This document shows positions 39,278 to 47,248 of a stretch of 64,000 nt of DNA, one piece after another. A program made the translations under genes and the position numbers. The notes beneath the pieces were generated by a model. That model was not told the origin of the DNA. It saw only the letters and a program-made list of their open reading frames with translations, and did not search any database. Source of the DNA: SCUN01 sp046598935 (GTDB lineage Bacteria > Acidobacteriota > Vicinamibacteria > Vicinamibacterales > SCN-69-37); the NCBI GenBank assembly GCA_046598935.1, contig JBKJHW010000046.1, positions 26,346-90,345 of the forward strand, given 5' to 3'. How positions within the stretch are numbered: position 1 is the stretch's first letter; each line of letters starts with the position of its first letter.

Positions 39278-41956
39278 ATGACTCTTCATTATTATTGGCG
39301 CACCCGACTCATCATGTTGGCGATCGGCGTTGCCGGCATCCGCCTTGTCGCCCTCCAGCAGCCGGCGTCGTCGCCCGGCACGACGACGGCAACCACGGCG
39401 GAAGCTCGCGCCGCCGCGTGGCGAAGCCATCAGCGGCTCGCAGCCGAATCGCCGTTTGCCGCGCTGCCGTGGCGCGCGCTCGGGCCGTCGCATCAGTCCG
39501 CGCGGATTGAGGCGATTGCGGTGCCCGCCGGCAGCCGCAACACGATCTACGTGGGCCCGAGCGCCGGCAACGTGTGGAAAACGACGAACAACGGGCTGAC
39601 ATGGAAACCGATCTTTGACCACGAGTCGGCGTTTGCCGTCGGTGACATCGCTGTCGCGCCCTCAAATCCCGACATCGTGTGGGTCGGCACCGGCGAAGTG
39701 CAGCCGCGATTTGCGGGGTACGCGTTCGCGGGGAGCGGCGTCTTCAAGTCAACGGATGCGGGGCGGACGTGGACCAACATGGGTCTTGCCGACAGCCATC
39801 ACATCGGCAAGGTCCTCATCGACGCGAACAATCCGAACATCGTCTACGTCGCCGCAATGGGGCATCAGTGGACGCCCAACCGCGAGCGCGGCGTGTTCAA
39901 GACAACGGATGGCGGCCGCACGTGGACGCATGCGCTGGGCGTAGACGACGTCACAGGTGCCATTGATCTGGCGATGGATCCAACGAACCACAACGTGCTC
40001 TACGCGTCGATGTGGCAGATCGAGACCGGCCCGCGCAGCGGCATCTATCGCTCGACCGATGCGGGCGCCACGTGGAAGAAACTCGGCAACGGGCTGCCGA
40101 CCGGACTGATCGGCCGCAGCAACATCGACATCGCGCCATCGCGAACCGAGACCGTGTACGTCTATCTCGACAACCGGTCGCCGGTGACTGGCGGCACGGC
40201 AGATCGCCCCTACGTGGGCGGCGAGGTGTATCGCTCGGACAACGGCGGCGACACGTGGCGCAAGGCCAACACCGACGACCTCTATCCGGTGTTCAGTGTG
40301 TACGGCTGGAAGTTCTGCGACGTCCGCGTCTCGCCCGACAATGCGGAAGAAATCTACATTCTCGGCAATCGCGCATTTCATTCGACCGATGGGGGGCGCA
40401 CCTACGCGCGAATCGGCGAGACGATTCGGCGTCTGCGCCAGACAGAAGGCCTCGTGATGCATCTTGATCATCACGAAATCTGGATCGATCCCGCGGACCC
40501 GAATCACATCCTGCTTGGCAACGACGGCGGCGTCATGTCGTCGTACGACCGCGGCCGGTCGTGGCTGCACATGAACACGATTCCGGTCGGGCAGTTCTAT
40601 AGCGTGGCGGTTGACATGGCCGAGCCGTACAACATCTACGGCGGCACGCAGGATAATGCGGCGCTGTACGGGCCGAGCACGTACACGGTCGACGACACGC
40701 GCAACGAAAACGAGCCGTGGAAGCACGTGTATCTCGACCAGTGGACCGGCGGCGATTCGTTCGTCACGCTGCCGGACCCGGCCGATCCGCGGTACGTCTA
40801 CTACGAACATCAGAACGGCGAGCTCAGGCGCATGGACACCGAAGGCCCGTCGATCCAGACCGGCAGCCCCTCGTCGCAACGCATCACGCCGCGCGCGCCG
40901 CGCGGCGAGACGCCGTGGCGCATCGGCTGGTACATGCCGTACCTGATTTCCGCGTTTGATCCAGCGACGATCTACGCGGGCACCAATCGGCTTGTGAAGA
41001 GCAGCAATCGTGGCCTCGCGTGGTCGGCGGTGAGCCCGGATGTCTCGGATCCCGCAGGCGGGGACCGCGCGACGGTGCCGTACGGCACGATCACGATGAT
41101 CGCGGAGTCGCCGACGACCCGCGGCCTCATTTACCTCGGTACTGAAAGCGGGCGGGTGCATGTCACCCGAGACGAGGGCGCGCATTGGACGGCGATTGAC
41201 GCCGGTCTGCCGAAAAAATGGGTGAGCCGGGTGATCGCGTCGCAGCATGCGGTCGGTACCGCCTACGTCTCATTCACCGGCTACCGCGAGGACGACACCC
41301 GTCCCTATCTCTACCACTCGACTGACTTCGGCGCGCACTGGACGTCGATTGCCGCCAACCTTCCGGCCGAGTCGATCAATGTGATTCGCGAGGATCCACG
41401 CAATGCGGACGTGCTCTACGTGGGCACGGACGCCGGCGTGTACGTGTCGATCGATCGCGGCGCGACGTGGCTGTCGCTGTCGGCCACGCTGCCGACCACG
41501 CCCGTGCACGATCTGGTGGTTCATCCGAGAGACGACGAGATCGTGATCGGCACGCATGGGCGAGGCGTGTTCGTGCTCGACGCGCGGCCGATTCAGCAGT
41601 GGGTCAGAGCGACCGGGGTCTCGGCCGGGCCGCGGCTGTTCTCGCCGCATCCGGCGCTCGTGCGTATCGCCGACGAGATGGAGCCGGCGGGCACGCCCGG
41701 GTCGGCGACGATTGCTTTTTCGACGGATGCGGCGGGGCCCGCCACGCTGACGATTCGTGCCGCCGGCGGGGCGGTCGCGAAGACAATCGAGGTGCAGGCC
41801 GTGCGCGGTCTCAACATCGTTCGCTGGAATCTGCTGATGAGCGGCGCAAACCCGCGCCCCGCGGCGCCAGGCGAATATCGTGTCGAGTTGTCCGCCGCCA
41901 GCCGCACTGTAGATGCCACGCTGCGGCTCGATCGGTTCGTGCGTTGGACGCGTTGA
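39278..41956 (+). CDS. Exported BNR-repeat (sortilin/VPS10-like) beta-propeller protein
   Basis: 892 residues from the ATG at 39278; upstream open frame overlaps the SDR gene start. Signal segment LIMLAIGVAGIRLVAL. About eleven Asp-box (BNR) motifs are visible, such as KSTDAGRTW, KTTDGGRTW, RSTDAGATW, SIDRGATW, arranged in sets like 10-bladed sortilin or xyloglucanase-type propellers. It ends with a FlgD-like Ig domain (GLNIVRWNLLMSG, PAAPGEYRVELSA). The gene is often annotated glycosyl hydrolase; no catalytic residues can be assigned, so a ligand-binding role is as likely. Confidence 0.88.
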   Translation: MTLHYYWRTRLIMLAIGVAGIRLVALQQPASSPGTTTATTAEARAAAWRSHQRLAAESPFAALPWRALGPSHQSARIEAIAVPAGSRNTIYVGPSAGNVWKTTNNGLTWKPIFDHESAFAVGDIAVAPSNPDIVWVGTGEVQPRFAGYAFAGSGVFKSTDAGRTWTNMGLADSHHIGKVLIDANNPNIVYVAAMGHQWTPNRERGVFKTTDGGRTWTHALGVDDVTGAIDLAMDPTNHNVLYASMWQIETGPRSGIYRSTDAGATWKKLGNGLPTGLIGRSNIDIAPSRTETVYVYLDNRSPVTGGTADRPYVGGEVYRSDNGGDTWRKANTDDLYPVFSVYGWKFCDVRVSPDNAEEIYILGNRAFHSTDGGRTYARIGETIRRLRQTEGLVMHLDHHEIWIDPADPNHILLGNDGGVMSSYDRGRSWLHMNTIPVGQFYSVAVDMAEPYNIYGGTQDNAALYGPSTYTVDDTRNENEPWKHVYLDQWTGGDSFVTLPDPADPRYVYYEHQNGELRRMDTEGPSIQTGSPSSQRITPRAPRGETPWRIGWYMPYLISAFDPATIYAGTNRLVKSSNRGLAWSAVSPDVSDPAGGDRATVPYGTITMIAESPTTRGLIYLGTESGRVHVTRDEGAHWTAIDAGLPKKWVSRVIASQHAVGTAYVSFTGYREDDTRPYLYHSTDFGAHWTSIAANLPAESINVIREDPRNADVLYVGTDAGVYVSIDRGATWLSLSATLPTTPVHDLVVHPRDDEIVIGTHGRGVFVLDARPIQQWVRATGVSAGPRLFSPHPALVRIADEMEPAGTPGSATIAFSTDAAGPATLTIRAAGGAVAKTIEVQAVRGLNIVRWNLLMSGANPRPAAPGEYRVELSAASRTVDATLRLDRFVRWTR

Positions 41957-41960
41957 CGCG

Positions 41961-42377
41961 TTACGCGGCCGCGTCGCTCACGCGAACGAGTCTGCTGCGG
42001 CTGGCGTAGTCGATGATCTGGCGATCGCGCGTGACGAGCGGCACGTCGTACGCGCGCGCGCTGGCGACGAGCATCCGATCAACCGGATCACCGAGCGCGG
42101 ACGAGGGAATCTGGCCGGCGTCGATCGCGATATCCATGTCGATGCCGACGACACGCAGGCTGCCGCGGGTCACGGAGTCGCGAATCCATTTTTCCGCTGA
42201 TTGATTCAGGCGGAGCCGGCCCGCAGTGGCGAGCGCCGTGATCTCAAATACCGAGGCCGTCGTGACGAGCAGGGTGCCTGCAGCGGCAGCGCGCGCGATG
42301 AGGCGGCGAGTCTTGGGCCCCAGTTTTCCCGGCTCGTCAGCTGCGGCCCAGATCCAAGCGTGCGTGTCGAGCAACAT
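41961..42377 (-). CDS. PIN-domain toxin (VapC-like)
   Basis: 138 residues. A PIN RNase fold with the acidic set: Asp in MLLDTHAWIW, Glu in SVFEITALA, Asp in LGDPVDRMLVASA and Asp in LVTRDRQI. Such toxins cleave tRNA or rRNA. It lies 6 nt after a Phd/YefM-type antitoxin gene, forming a type II pair, and next to a kinase relic. Confidence 0.9.
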   Translation of the reverse strand: MLLDTHAWIWAAADEPGKLGPKTRRLIARAAAAGTLLVTTASVFEITALATAGRLRLNQSAEKWIRDSVTRGSLRVVGIDMDIAIDAGQIPSSALGDPVDRMLVASARAYDVPLVTRDRQIIDYASRSRLVRVSDAAA

Positions 42378-42383
42378 GGCGCG

Positions 42384-42656
42384 TCAGTCGGTCTCGCCGG
42401 CGGACGCGTTCACGTGCCACGCGCCGGGCACCGGCTCAAACGGCGCGTCGTACCCGAGCACCGATCCCGTCATCGATCCGATGAACGTCGTCGAAGCCTT
42501 CCGCTCGACCGGCACCAGTCGCGCCATAGGCCGGCCATGCCGCGTGACGACGTATTCGGCTCGTGCCTCGCTGACGTGATCGATCAGCTCGAGGCACCGG
42601 GCCTTGAAATCCGCCGAGCCGACGTCGCCCCGTGGCGTATCCCGTTTCTTTGACAT
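42384..42656 (-). CDS. Phd/YefM-type antitoxin
   Basis: 90 residues from the ATG at 42654-42656. DFKARCLELIDHVSEARAEYVVTRHGRPMARLVPVE is the Phd/YefM DNA-binding fold (here given in two parts: residues 15-34 and 35-50). The C-terminus (GYDAPFEPVPGAW) should cover the PIN toxin. TATAAT lies 9 nt before the ATG, so it may be autoregulated at a very short leader. Confidence 0.88.
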   Translation of the reverse strand: MSKKRDTPRGDVGSADFKARCLELIDHVSEARAEYVVTRHGRPMARLVPVERKASTTFIGSMTGSVLGYDAPFEPVPGAWHVNASAGETD

Positions 42657-42665
42657 GACTAGAAT

Positions 42666-42671
42666 ATTATA
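42666..42671 (-). promoter_or_regulatory. -10 box TATAAT of the Phd/PIN operon
   Basis: TATAAT ends 9 nt before the antitoxin ATG; AT-rich flanks (ATTTATTGC TATAATATT) stand out from the GC-rich context. Confidence 0.55.
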
Positions 42672-42734
42672 GCAATAAATGGCTGTCGGGATCAGTTCGC
42701 GCGATCTTAGTAGTTGGCAGGCAAGTTGGCGGTC

Positions 42735-42845
42735 ATTTCCATCACGCTCGTCATGGAACCGGTCGAAGGCGAAGACGTGTCCGCGCACATCGAGCGCGGC
42801 GCGGGGCTGCGTTTGTCACTGACGCCCGACGGCAAGAGCCTTATT
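42735..42845 (+). pseudogene. Kinase relic: hinge segment joined to propeller segment
   Basis: In one frame this reads TLVMEPVEGEDVSAHIERGA, matching ALVMELVEGEDLSAIIARG of the complete kinases, and then jumps to LRLSLTPDGKSLIVF, a typical propeller repeat. The catalytic loop, activation segment and membrane anchor are gone. It runs into the 3' end of the M28 gene. It is the second relic beside a toxin-antitoxin module. Confidence 0.75.
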
Positions 42846-44385
42846 GTTTTCTCGGGACTTTGGCGTCAGCCATGGCCGCGTTGTAGGCAAACGCGGCGAC
42901 GATGGTGGCGTTCTTCTTCATGTCTTCCGCCGGAATCGTCTCGATGAAATCGAGATTCGTGTGGCCGCCGGTGCCGCCGACGCGGTCCTGCAGGAACTGG
43001 AAGCCCGGCAGCCCCACCCGGTCGAACGCGATGTGATCGGTGCTGCCGACGCCGAGGATCGACACCGCCGTCATGCCGAGGTCCCTGAATGGCGCGGTCC
43101 AGGCGGTCATCATCGCGCGCGCGGCGTCGTTGCCCTGCAAGTAGATGCCGCGGTACTGGCCCGGACCGTAGTCCTGATTGAAGTACGCCGACAGCTTGCC
43201 GTACTCCGGCGCGACGCCTTGCGGGCTTTTCGGATCGCCGAAGTGCTTCAGCACATACTGCGTGGAGCCATGCAGGCCCTGCTCTTCGCCGGCCCACAGC
43301 GCGATCCGAATCGTGCGGCGCGGCTTTGCGCCGACCGCCTTCAGTATGCGCATCGCCTCGAGCATCACCGCCGTCCCTGACGTGTTGTCGCTCGCGTTCG
43401 GGCTTGCGTGCCACGTGTCGAAGTGCGCGCCGATCATGACGACTTCGTCCTTGAGGTCGCTGCCGGGAATCTCGCCGATGACGTTGTTCGCCTTCTCGAC
43501 GGTCGGGCCGATCTGGTTGCGCACCTCCACTTCCACCCTCACCGGAATGCCGCGCTTGAGAATGCGATACATCCGGTTGTAGTGCTCGGGGGTGATCGCC
43601 ACGATTGGGGGCGACGCCAGCGTCTCGTCGCGGCTCCACTTGTCCGCGCCTGATCCCGGGCGCGAGAACCCGCGCACCGCGCCCATCCACCCGCTGTCGC
43701 ACTGCAGCACCACGGCCACGCCTTCCGACTTGTAGAACCGCATCCGCTCGAGCGCCGTGACGGCGTTCGGATTCGGCGCGGCGGGAGGCGCCGGCGCTGC
43801 GGGGGCGGGCGGCACTGCGTCGTTGATCTTCTTCACTTCGTCGTCGGTGTATCGCGGCGTGCCGGTCTCGATCTTCTTCAGGTCCACGGTCGCCGGCGCG
43901 CTCATCAGCACCGCCATGCCCGCGAGCTTTCCCCGAAACGCGTCGAGGTCGGCCTTCGTCTTGATCTCGGCCACGACGGCATTCAGCGTCTGCTTGCCAT
44001 TTGTGCCCGGTGTATGCGCAATCGGGTAGCCCACCATCGGCTGATAGTCGGGCGTGAGCATGTGCAGCGACGTGTACTCGTTATCCCACGTCGTCCCAAA
44101 ATCCATGAACGGCTCGATCGCGACGTTGACGAGCCCCATGCGCGCCATCTCGGTCTTCGCCCACGCCTGCGCCCGCTTCATGTCGTCCGAGAGCGTGAGC
44201 CGCGCGCCGAGCACATCAGCGATGTACGACTCGGTCTCCATCACGCGTGATCGCTGCAGGCCTTCGTCGCGGATCTTCGCGACCATGGCCATGTCGACCG
44301 GCGTCACGGCGCTTTGCGCGAACAGGGCAAGAGAAAGAATGGGAAGGGCCAGAAGAGTGAGGCGCAGGCGGGCGGCTGAACGCAT
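42841..44385 (-). CDS. M28 family zinc aminopeptidase, secreted
   Basis: 514 residues. Signal peptide LRLTLLALPILSLALFAQ. A PA-like insert lies before the peptidase domain. Zinc ligands: GAHFDTWHASPNASDNTSG (His, Asp), AGEEQGLHGS (catalytic Glu plus Glu ligand), NQDYG (Asp) and a late His in GTGGHTNLDFIETIP. It likely trims exported peptides in the periplasm. TAGTAT lies 7 nt before the ATG. It is divergent from kinase 2. Confidence 0.93.
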   Translation of the reverse strand: MRSAARLRLTLLALPILSLALFAQSAVTPVDMAMVAKIRDEGLQRSRVMETESYIADVLGARLTLSDDMKRAQAWAKTEMARMGLVNVAIEPFMDFGTTWDNEYTSLHMLTPDYQPMVGYPIAHTPGTNGKQTLNAVVAEIKTKADLDAFRGKLAGMAVLMSAPATVDLKKIETGTPRYTDDEVKKINDAVPPAPAAPAPPAAPNPNAVTALERMRFYKSEGVAVVLQCDSGWMGAVRGFSRPGSGADKWSRDETLASPPIVAITPEHYNRMYRILKRGIPVRVEVEVRNQIGPTVEKANNVIGEIPGSDLKDEVVMIGAHFDTWHASPNASDNTSGTAVMLEAMRILKAVGAKPRRTIRIALWAGEEQGLHGSTQYVLKHFGDPKSPQGVAPEYGKLSAYFNQDYGPGQYRGIYLQGNDAARAMMTAWTAPFRDLGMTAVSILGVGSTDHIAFDRVGLPGFQFLQDRVGGTGGHTNLDFIETIPAEDMKKNATIVAAFAYNAAMADAKVPRKQ

Positions 44386-44392
44386 GGGCGCA

Positions 44393-44398
44393 ATACTA
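44393..44398 (-). promoter_or_regulatory. TANNNT box of the M28 gene (TAGTAT)
   Basis: TAGTAT is 7 nt before the M28 ATG (spacer TGCGCCC). Together with the TATACT on the other strand it forms a compact divergent promoter. Confidence 0.5.
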
Positions 44399-44431
44399 CG
44401 CCGGAGCGCGGCAGTTCTTTATCCTCGTCGC

Positions 44432-44437
44432 TATACT
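44432..44437 (+). promoter_or_regulatory. -10 box of kinase 2 (TATACT)
   Basis: TATACT ends 10 nt before the kinase 2 ATG. A short or absent leader is expected; no Shine-Dalgarno is seen. Confidence 0.45.
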
Positions 44438-44447
44438 AGCGCCACCC

Positions 44448-47177
44448 ATGAGCCTGGCCCCCGGCATCCGCCTCGGTCCCTACGAAATCGTCGCGCCCAT
44501 CGGCGCGGGCGGGATGGGCGAGGTCTATCGCGCGAAAGACACAAACCTCAACCGCGACGTCGCGCTGAAAATTCTGCCGGAGTCGTTCGCGCTTGATGCC
44601 GATCGTGTCGCGCGGTTCAAACGCGAAGCGCAGGTGCTCGCGTCGCTGAATCATCCGAACATCGCCGCGATCTACGCGGTGGAAACGACACCCGATGTCG
44701 TTTCCACCGCCCTCGTCATGGAACTGGTCGAGGGCGAAGACCTCTCCGCAATCATCGCGCGCAGCCCGATCGCGATCGCCGACGCGCTGCCCCTCGCGAA
44801 ACAAATCGCCGACGCGCTCGAAGCCGCGCACGAGCAGGGAATTGTCCATCGCGATCTCAAGCCCGCGAATATCAAGGTCCGCGCCGACGGCACGGTGAAG
44901 GTGCTCGACTTCGGTCTCGCCAAAGCGCTGGCGCCCGAAGGCGCCAGCGCAACGGCGGAGGCCATGAATTCGCCGACGATGACGGCGAGAGCGACGGCGA
45001 TGGGGATGATCATCGGCACCGCGGCGTATATGTCGCCGGAGCAGGCGAAGGGCAAAGCGGTCGACAAACGCGCGGACATCTGGGCGTTCGGCGTCGTGCT
45101 GTACGAGATGCTGTCGGGCAGACGCGCATTTGCGGGTGAGGACATCACCGACACCCTCACGGCTGTGCTGCGCGACACGCCAGATTTCGCCGCACTACCG
45201 GCGGGTACTCCGCAGAGACTGCGGCGGTTGCTCGAGCGATGTCTTGATCGCGACATCAAGATGCGTCTGCGCGACATCGGCGAAGCGCGCGTCGAGATCG
45301 CGAAGATCGAATCGGGCGTGACGGACTCGTCATCGATGTCGGGGGCCTCCGCGATGTCGCCGCCGGGCAGGCGAGCGTTGGGTCTGCCGATCGTCGTGGC
45401 CACCATCGCGGCGACGGTGCTGGCCACGGTCGGGGCGACGCTCGTCCTGACTCCCACGGCAGCGCCGCCCGCGAACAACCGCGTGGTCAGTCTCACGATC
45501 GCGTTGCCGGAAGGCGATGTGGTGGGCAGCACCCAGTGGCTCGCGTTGGCGGTATCGCCCGACGGATCGCACGTGGCGTACATCGGCGTGCGCGGCGGAA
45601 AGTCGCAGCTGTTTGTTCGCGCGCTCGCGGAACCTGAGCCGAAGGCACTCGACGGCACCGACTTCGCCGCAATGCCGTTCTTCGATCCGAGCGGCCGGTG
45701 GATTGGGTTCTTCGCGCAAGGCAAGCTGAAGAAGATCGGCATCGGTGGTGCGGGCCTCACCGTCGTGACAGACGATGCACCGTTCGCGCGGGGAGGAACG
45801 TGGGCGACGGATGACACGATCTACTTCGCCCCGTCGAGCATGTCCGGGCTGTTCGCCGTGCCGGCGGCGGGAGGCACGCCGAAGGCCGTGACCCGCCTGG
45901 ACCCGGCACGAGGCGAAGTCAGTCATCGATGGCCGCAGATTCTGCCGGATCAGCGGACGATATTGTTTTCAAACTGGATCGGTCCGGGAGTGGACGAACG
46001 ACAGGTGGCGGTGCTCTCCCTCACAACCGGCGAGCGACACATCCTGGTGCCAGGCGGCGACACGCCGAGATATGTGGACGGTTATCTCGTGTACGGCAGA
46101 AAGGACTCGCTTTTCGCCGTGCCCTGGCAGCCGTCGCACACGGCCATCGGACAGGTTGAGTCGACGCTGTTGCCCGCGCAGCCGAGGTTCGACGCCGAAT
46201 CCGCCAACTATGCCGTGTCCGATCATGGCGTCCTGGCGTATCTGCAGGGATCGCCAGCCCGACATGAGAGCCGTGTGCTGTGGGTGGATCGCGATGGACA
46301 CAGCGAAGCCCTGCCCGTGCCGGCGCGAAGCTATGAGCTCGTGTCGCTGTCACCCGATGGCCGCCGCGCCGTCGTGCAGATCAATGAGAACTCCGTGACT
46401 CTGTGGCTCTATGACTTCTCGCGCAACACGCTGACGCCGTTCGTGACGCCAGGGGGCAGCAGCCAGGCACCGGTGTGGACGCCGAATGGCGAGCGCGTGA
46501 TCTATCGCGGCACGCGCGCCGGCACTCGCAACCTGTACTGGCGTCGCGCGGACGGCATGGGTGTCGAGGAGGTGTTGACGAAGAAGGACGCCGTGATTCA
46601 AACGGCACAATCGGTCTCGCCGGATGGACGTTGGCTGGTGTTCTCCGAGTCCGGCGCCAACGGTGCGAGCGACATTCTGGCCATTGATCTGACTGGTCCT
46701 GACGCTGCCGGACCGCGCACGCCTCGCGTGCTGGCGCAGACACCCGCGCGCGAAACCAACGGGCGCGTCTCGCCCGATGGCCACTGGCTGGCGTTCATAT
46801 CGGATGCGTCCGGGCGGGACGAGTTGTACGTCCAGCCGTTTCCCGACCCGGGCCCGAGCCAGCAGGTATCGGTCGGCGGTGCGACCGAGCCGATCTGGTC
46901 GCACAGCGGCCGGGAGCTGTTCTATCGGCCGGCGTCGGGGGACGGACTCATGGTGGTTCCCGTCACCCTGGCCCCGACCTTCGTGCCCGGCCAGCCCCGA
47001 GTGCAATTCCAAGGACGTTTCAAGCTGAACGTGAACTCGAACACGCCGTATGACATCTCGCTCGACGATCGGCGCTTCCTGCGCGTGCAGCCGGGACGCG
47101 TGGACTCGGCGATCACGCGCATCGAGGTGATGCTGAACTGGCTTGCGGTTCGCAAGCCAAGCGGTGTGGAAAAGTGA
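44448..47177 (+). CDS. Transmembrane Ser/Thr kinase with beta-propeller (kinase 2), single palindrome insert
   Basis: 909 residues. Glycine loop IGAGGMGEVYRAK, K41, alpha-C Glu60, HRD 134-136 (HRDLKPANIKV), DFG 154-156, MSPEQAKG; all catalytic residues are present. A juxtamembrane segment leads to a membrane helix near 309-333 (PIVVATIAATVLATVGATLVL) and a PD40 propeller of about 570 residues. Residues 79-86 (ETTPDVVS) are coded by one family A palindrome unit, six residues longer than kinase 6 at this loop. It heads a set with kinases 3 and 4 (71-nt and 0-nt gaps). Confidence 0.94.
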   Translation: MSLAPGIRLGPYEIVAPIGAGGMGEVYRAKDTNLNRDVALKILPESFALDADRVARFKREAQVLASLNHPNIAAIYAVETTPDVVSTALVMELVEGEDLSAIIARSPIAIADALPLAKQIADALEAAHEQGIVHRDLKPANIKVRADGTVKVLDFGLAKALAPEGASATAEAMNSPTMTARATAMGMIIGTAAYMSPEQAKGKAVDKRADIWAFGVVLYEMLSGRRAFAGEDITDTLTAVLRDTPDFAALPAGTPQRLRRLLERCLDRDIKMRLRDIGEARVEIAKIESGVTDSSSMSGASAMSPPGRRALGLPIVVATIAATVLATVGATLVLTPTAAPPANNRVVSLTIALPEGDVVGSTQWLALAVSPDGSHVAYIGVRGGKSQLFVRALAEPEPKALDGTDFAAMPFFDPSGRWIGFFAQGKLKKIGIGGAGLTVVTDDAPFARGGTWATDDTIYFAPSSMSGLFAVPAAGGTPKAVTRLDPARGEVSHRWPQILPDQRTILFSNWIGPGVDERQVAVLSLTTGERHILVPGGDTPRYVDGYLVYGRKDSLFAVPWQPSHTAIGQVESTLLPAQPRFDAESANYAVSDHGVLAYLQGSPARHESRVLWVDRDGHSEALPVPARSYELVSLSPDGRRAVVQINENSVTLWLYDFSRNTLTPFVTPGGSSQAPVWTPNGERVIYRGTRAGTRNLYWRRADGMGVEEVLTKKDAVIQTAQSVSPDGRWLVFSESGANGASDILAIDLTGPDAAGPRTPRVLAQTPARETNGRVSPDGHWLAFISDASGRDELYVQPFPDPGPSQQVSVGGATEPIWSHSGRELFYRPASGDGLMVVPVTLAPTFVPGQPRVQFQGRFKLNVNSNTPYDISLDDRRFLRVQPGRVDSAITRIEVMLNWLAVRKPSGVEK
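44676..44710. repeat. Family A single palindrome inside kinase 2
   Basis: One unit (44683-44703) extended by flanking GCGGTGG/CCACCGC to a 35-nt palindrome with 15-bp perfect arms and a 5-nt CCCGA loop. It equals the outer halves of the doublet in kinase 4 with the inner 39 nt missing. Confidence 0.92.
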
Positions 47178-47248
47178 CGAACTGGCAGACGTTCAAGCTC
47201 AAGAAGCCATGAAACTGCAACGGCGTCGTACACAATGAGCGCTCACTG

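Noticed and set aside
39749..41248. 499-codon open frame on the minus strand
   Set aside because: Shadow of the BNR-repeat protein; Arg/Val/His-rich without motifs.
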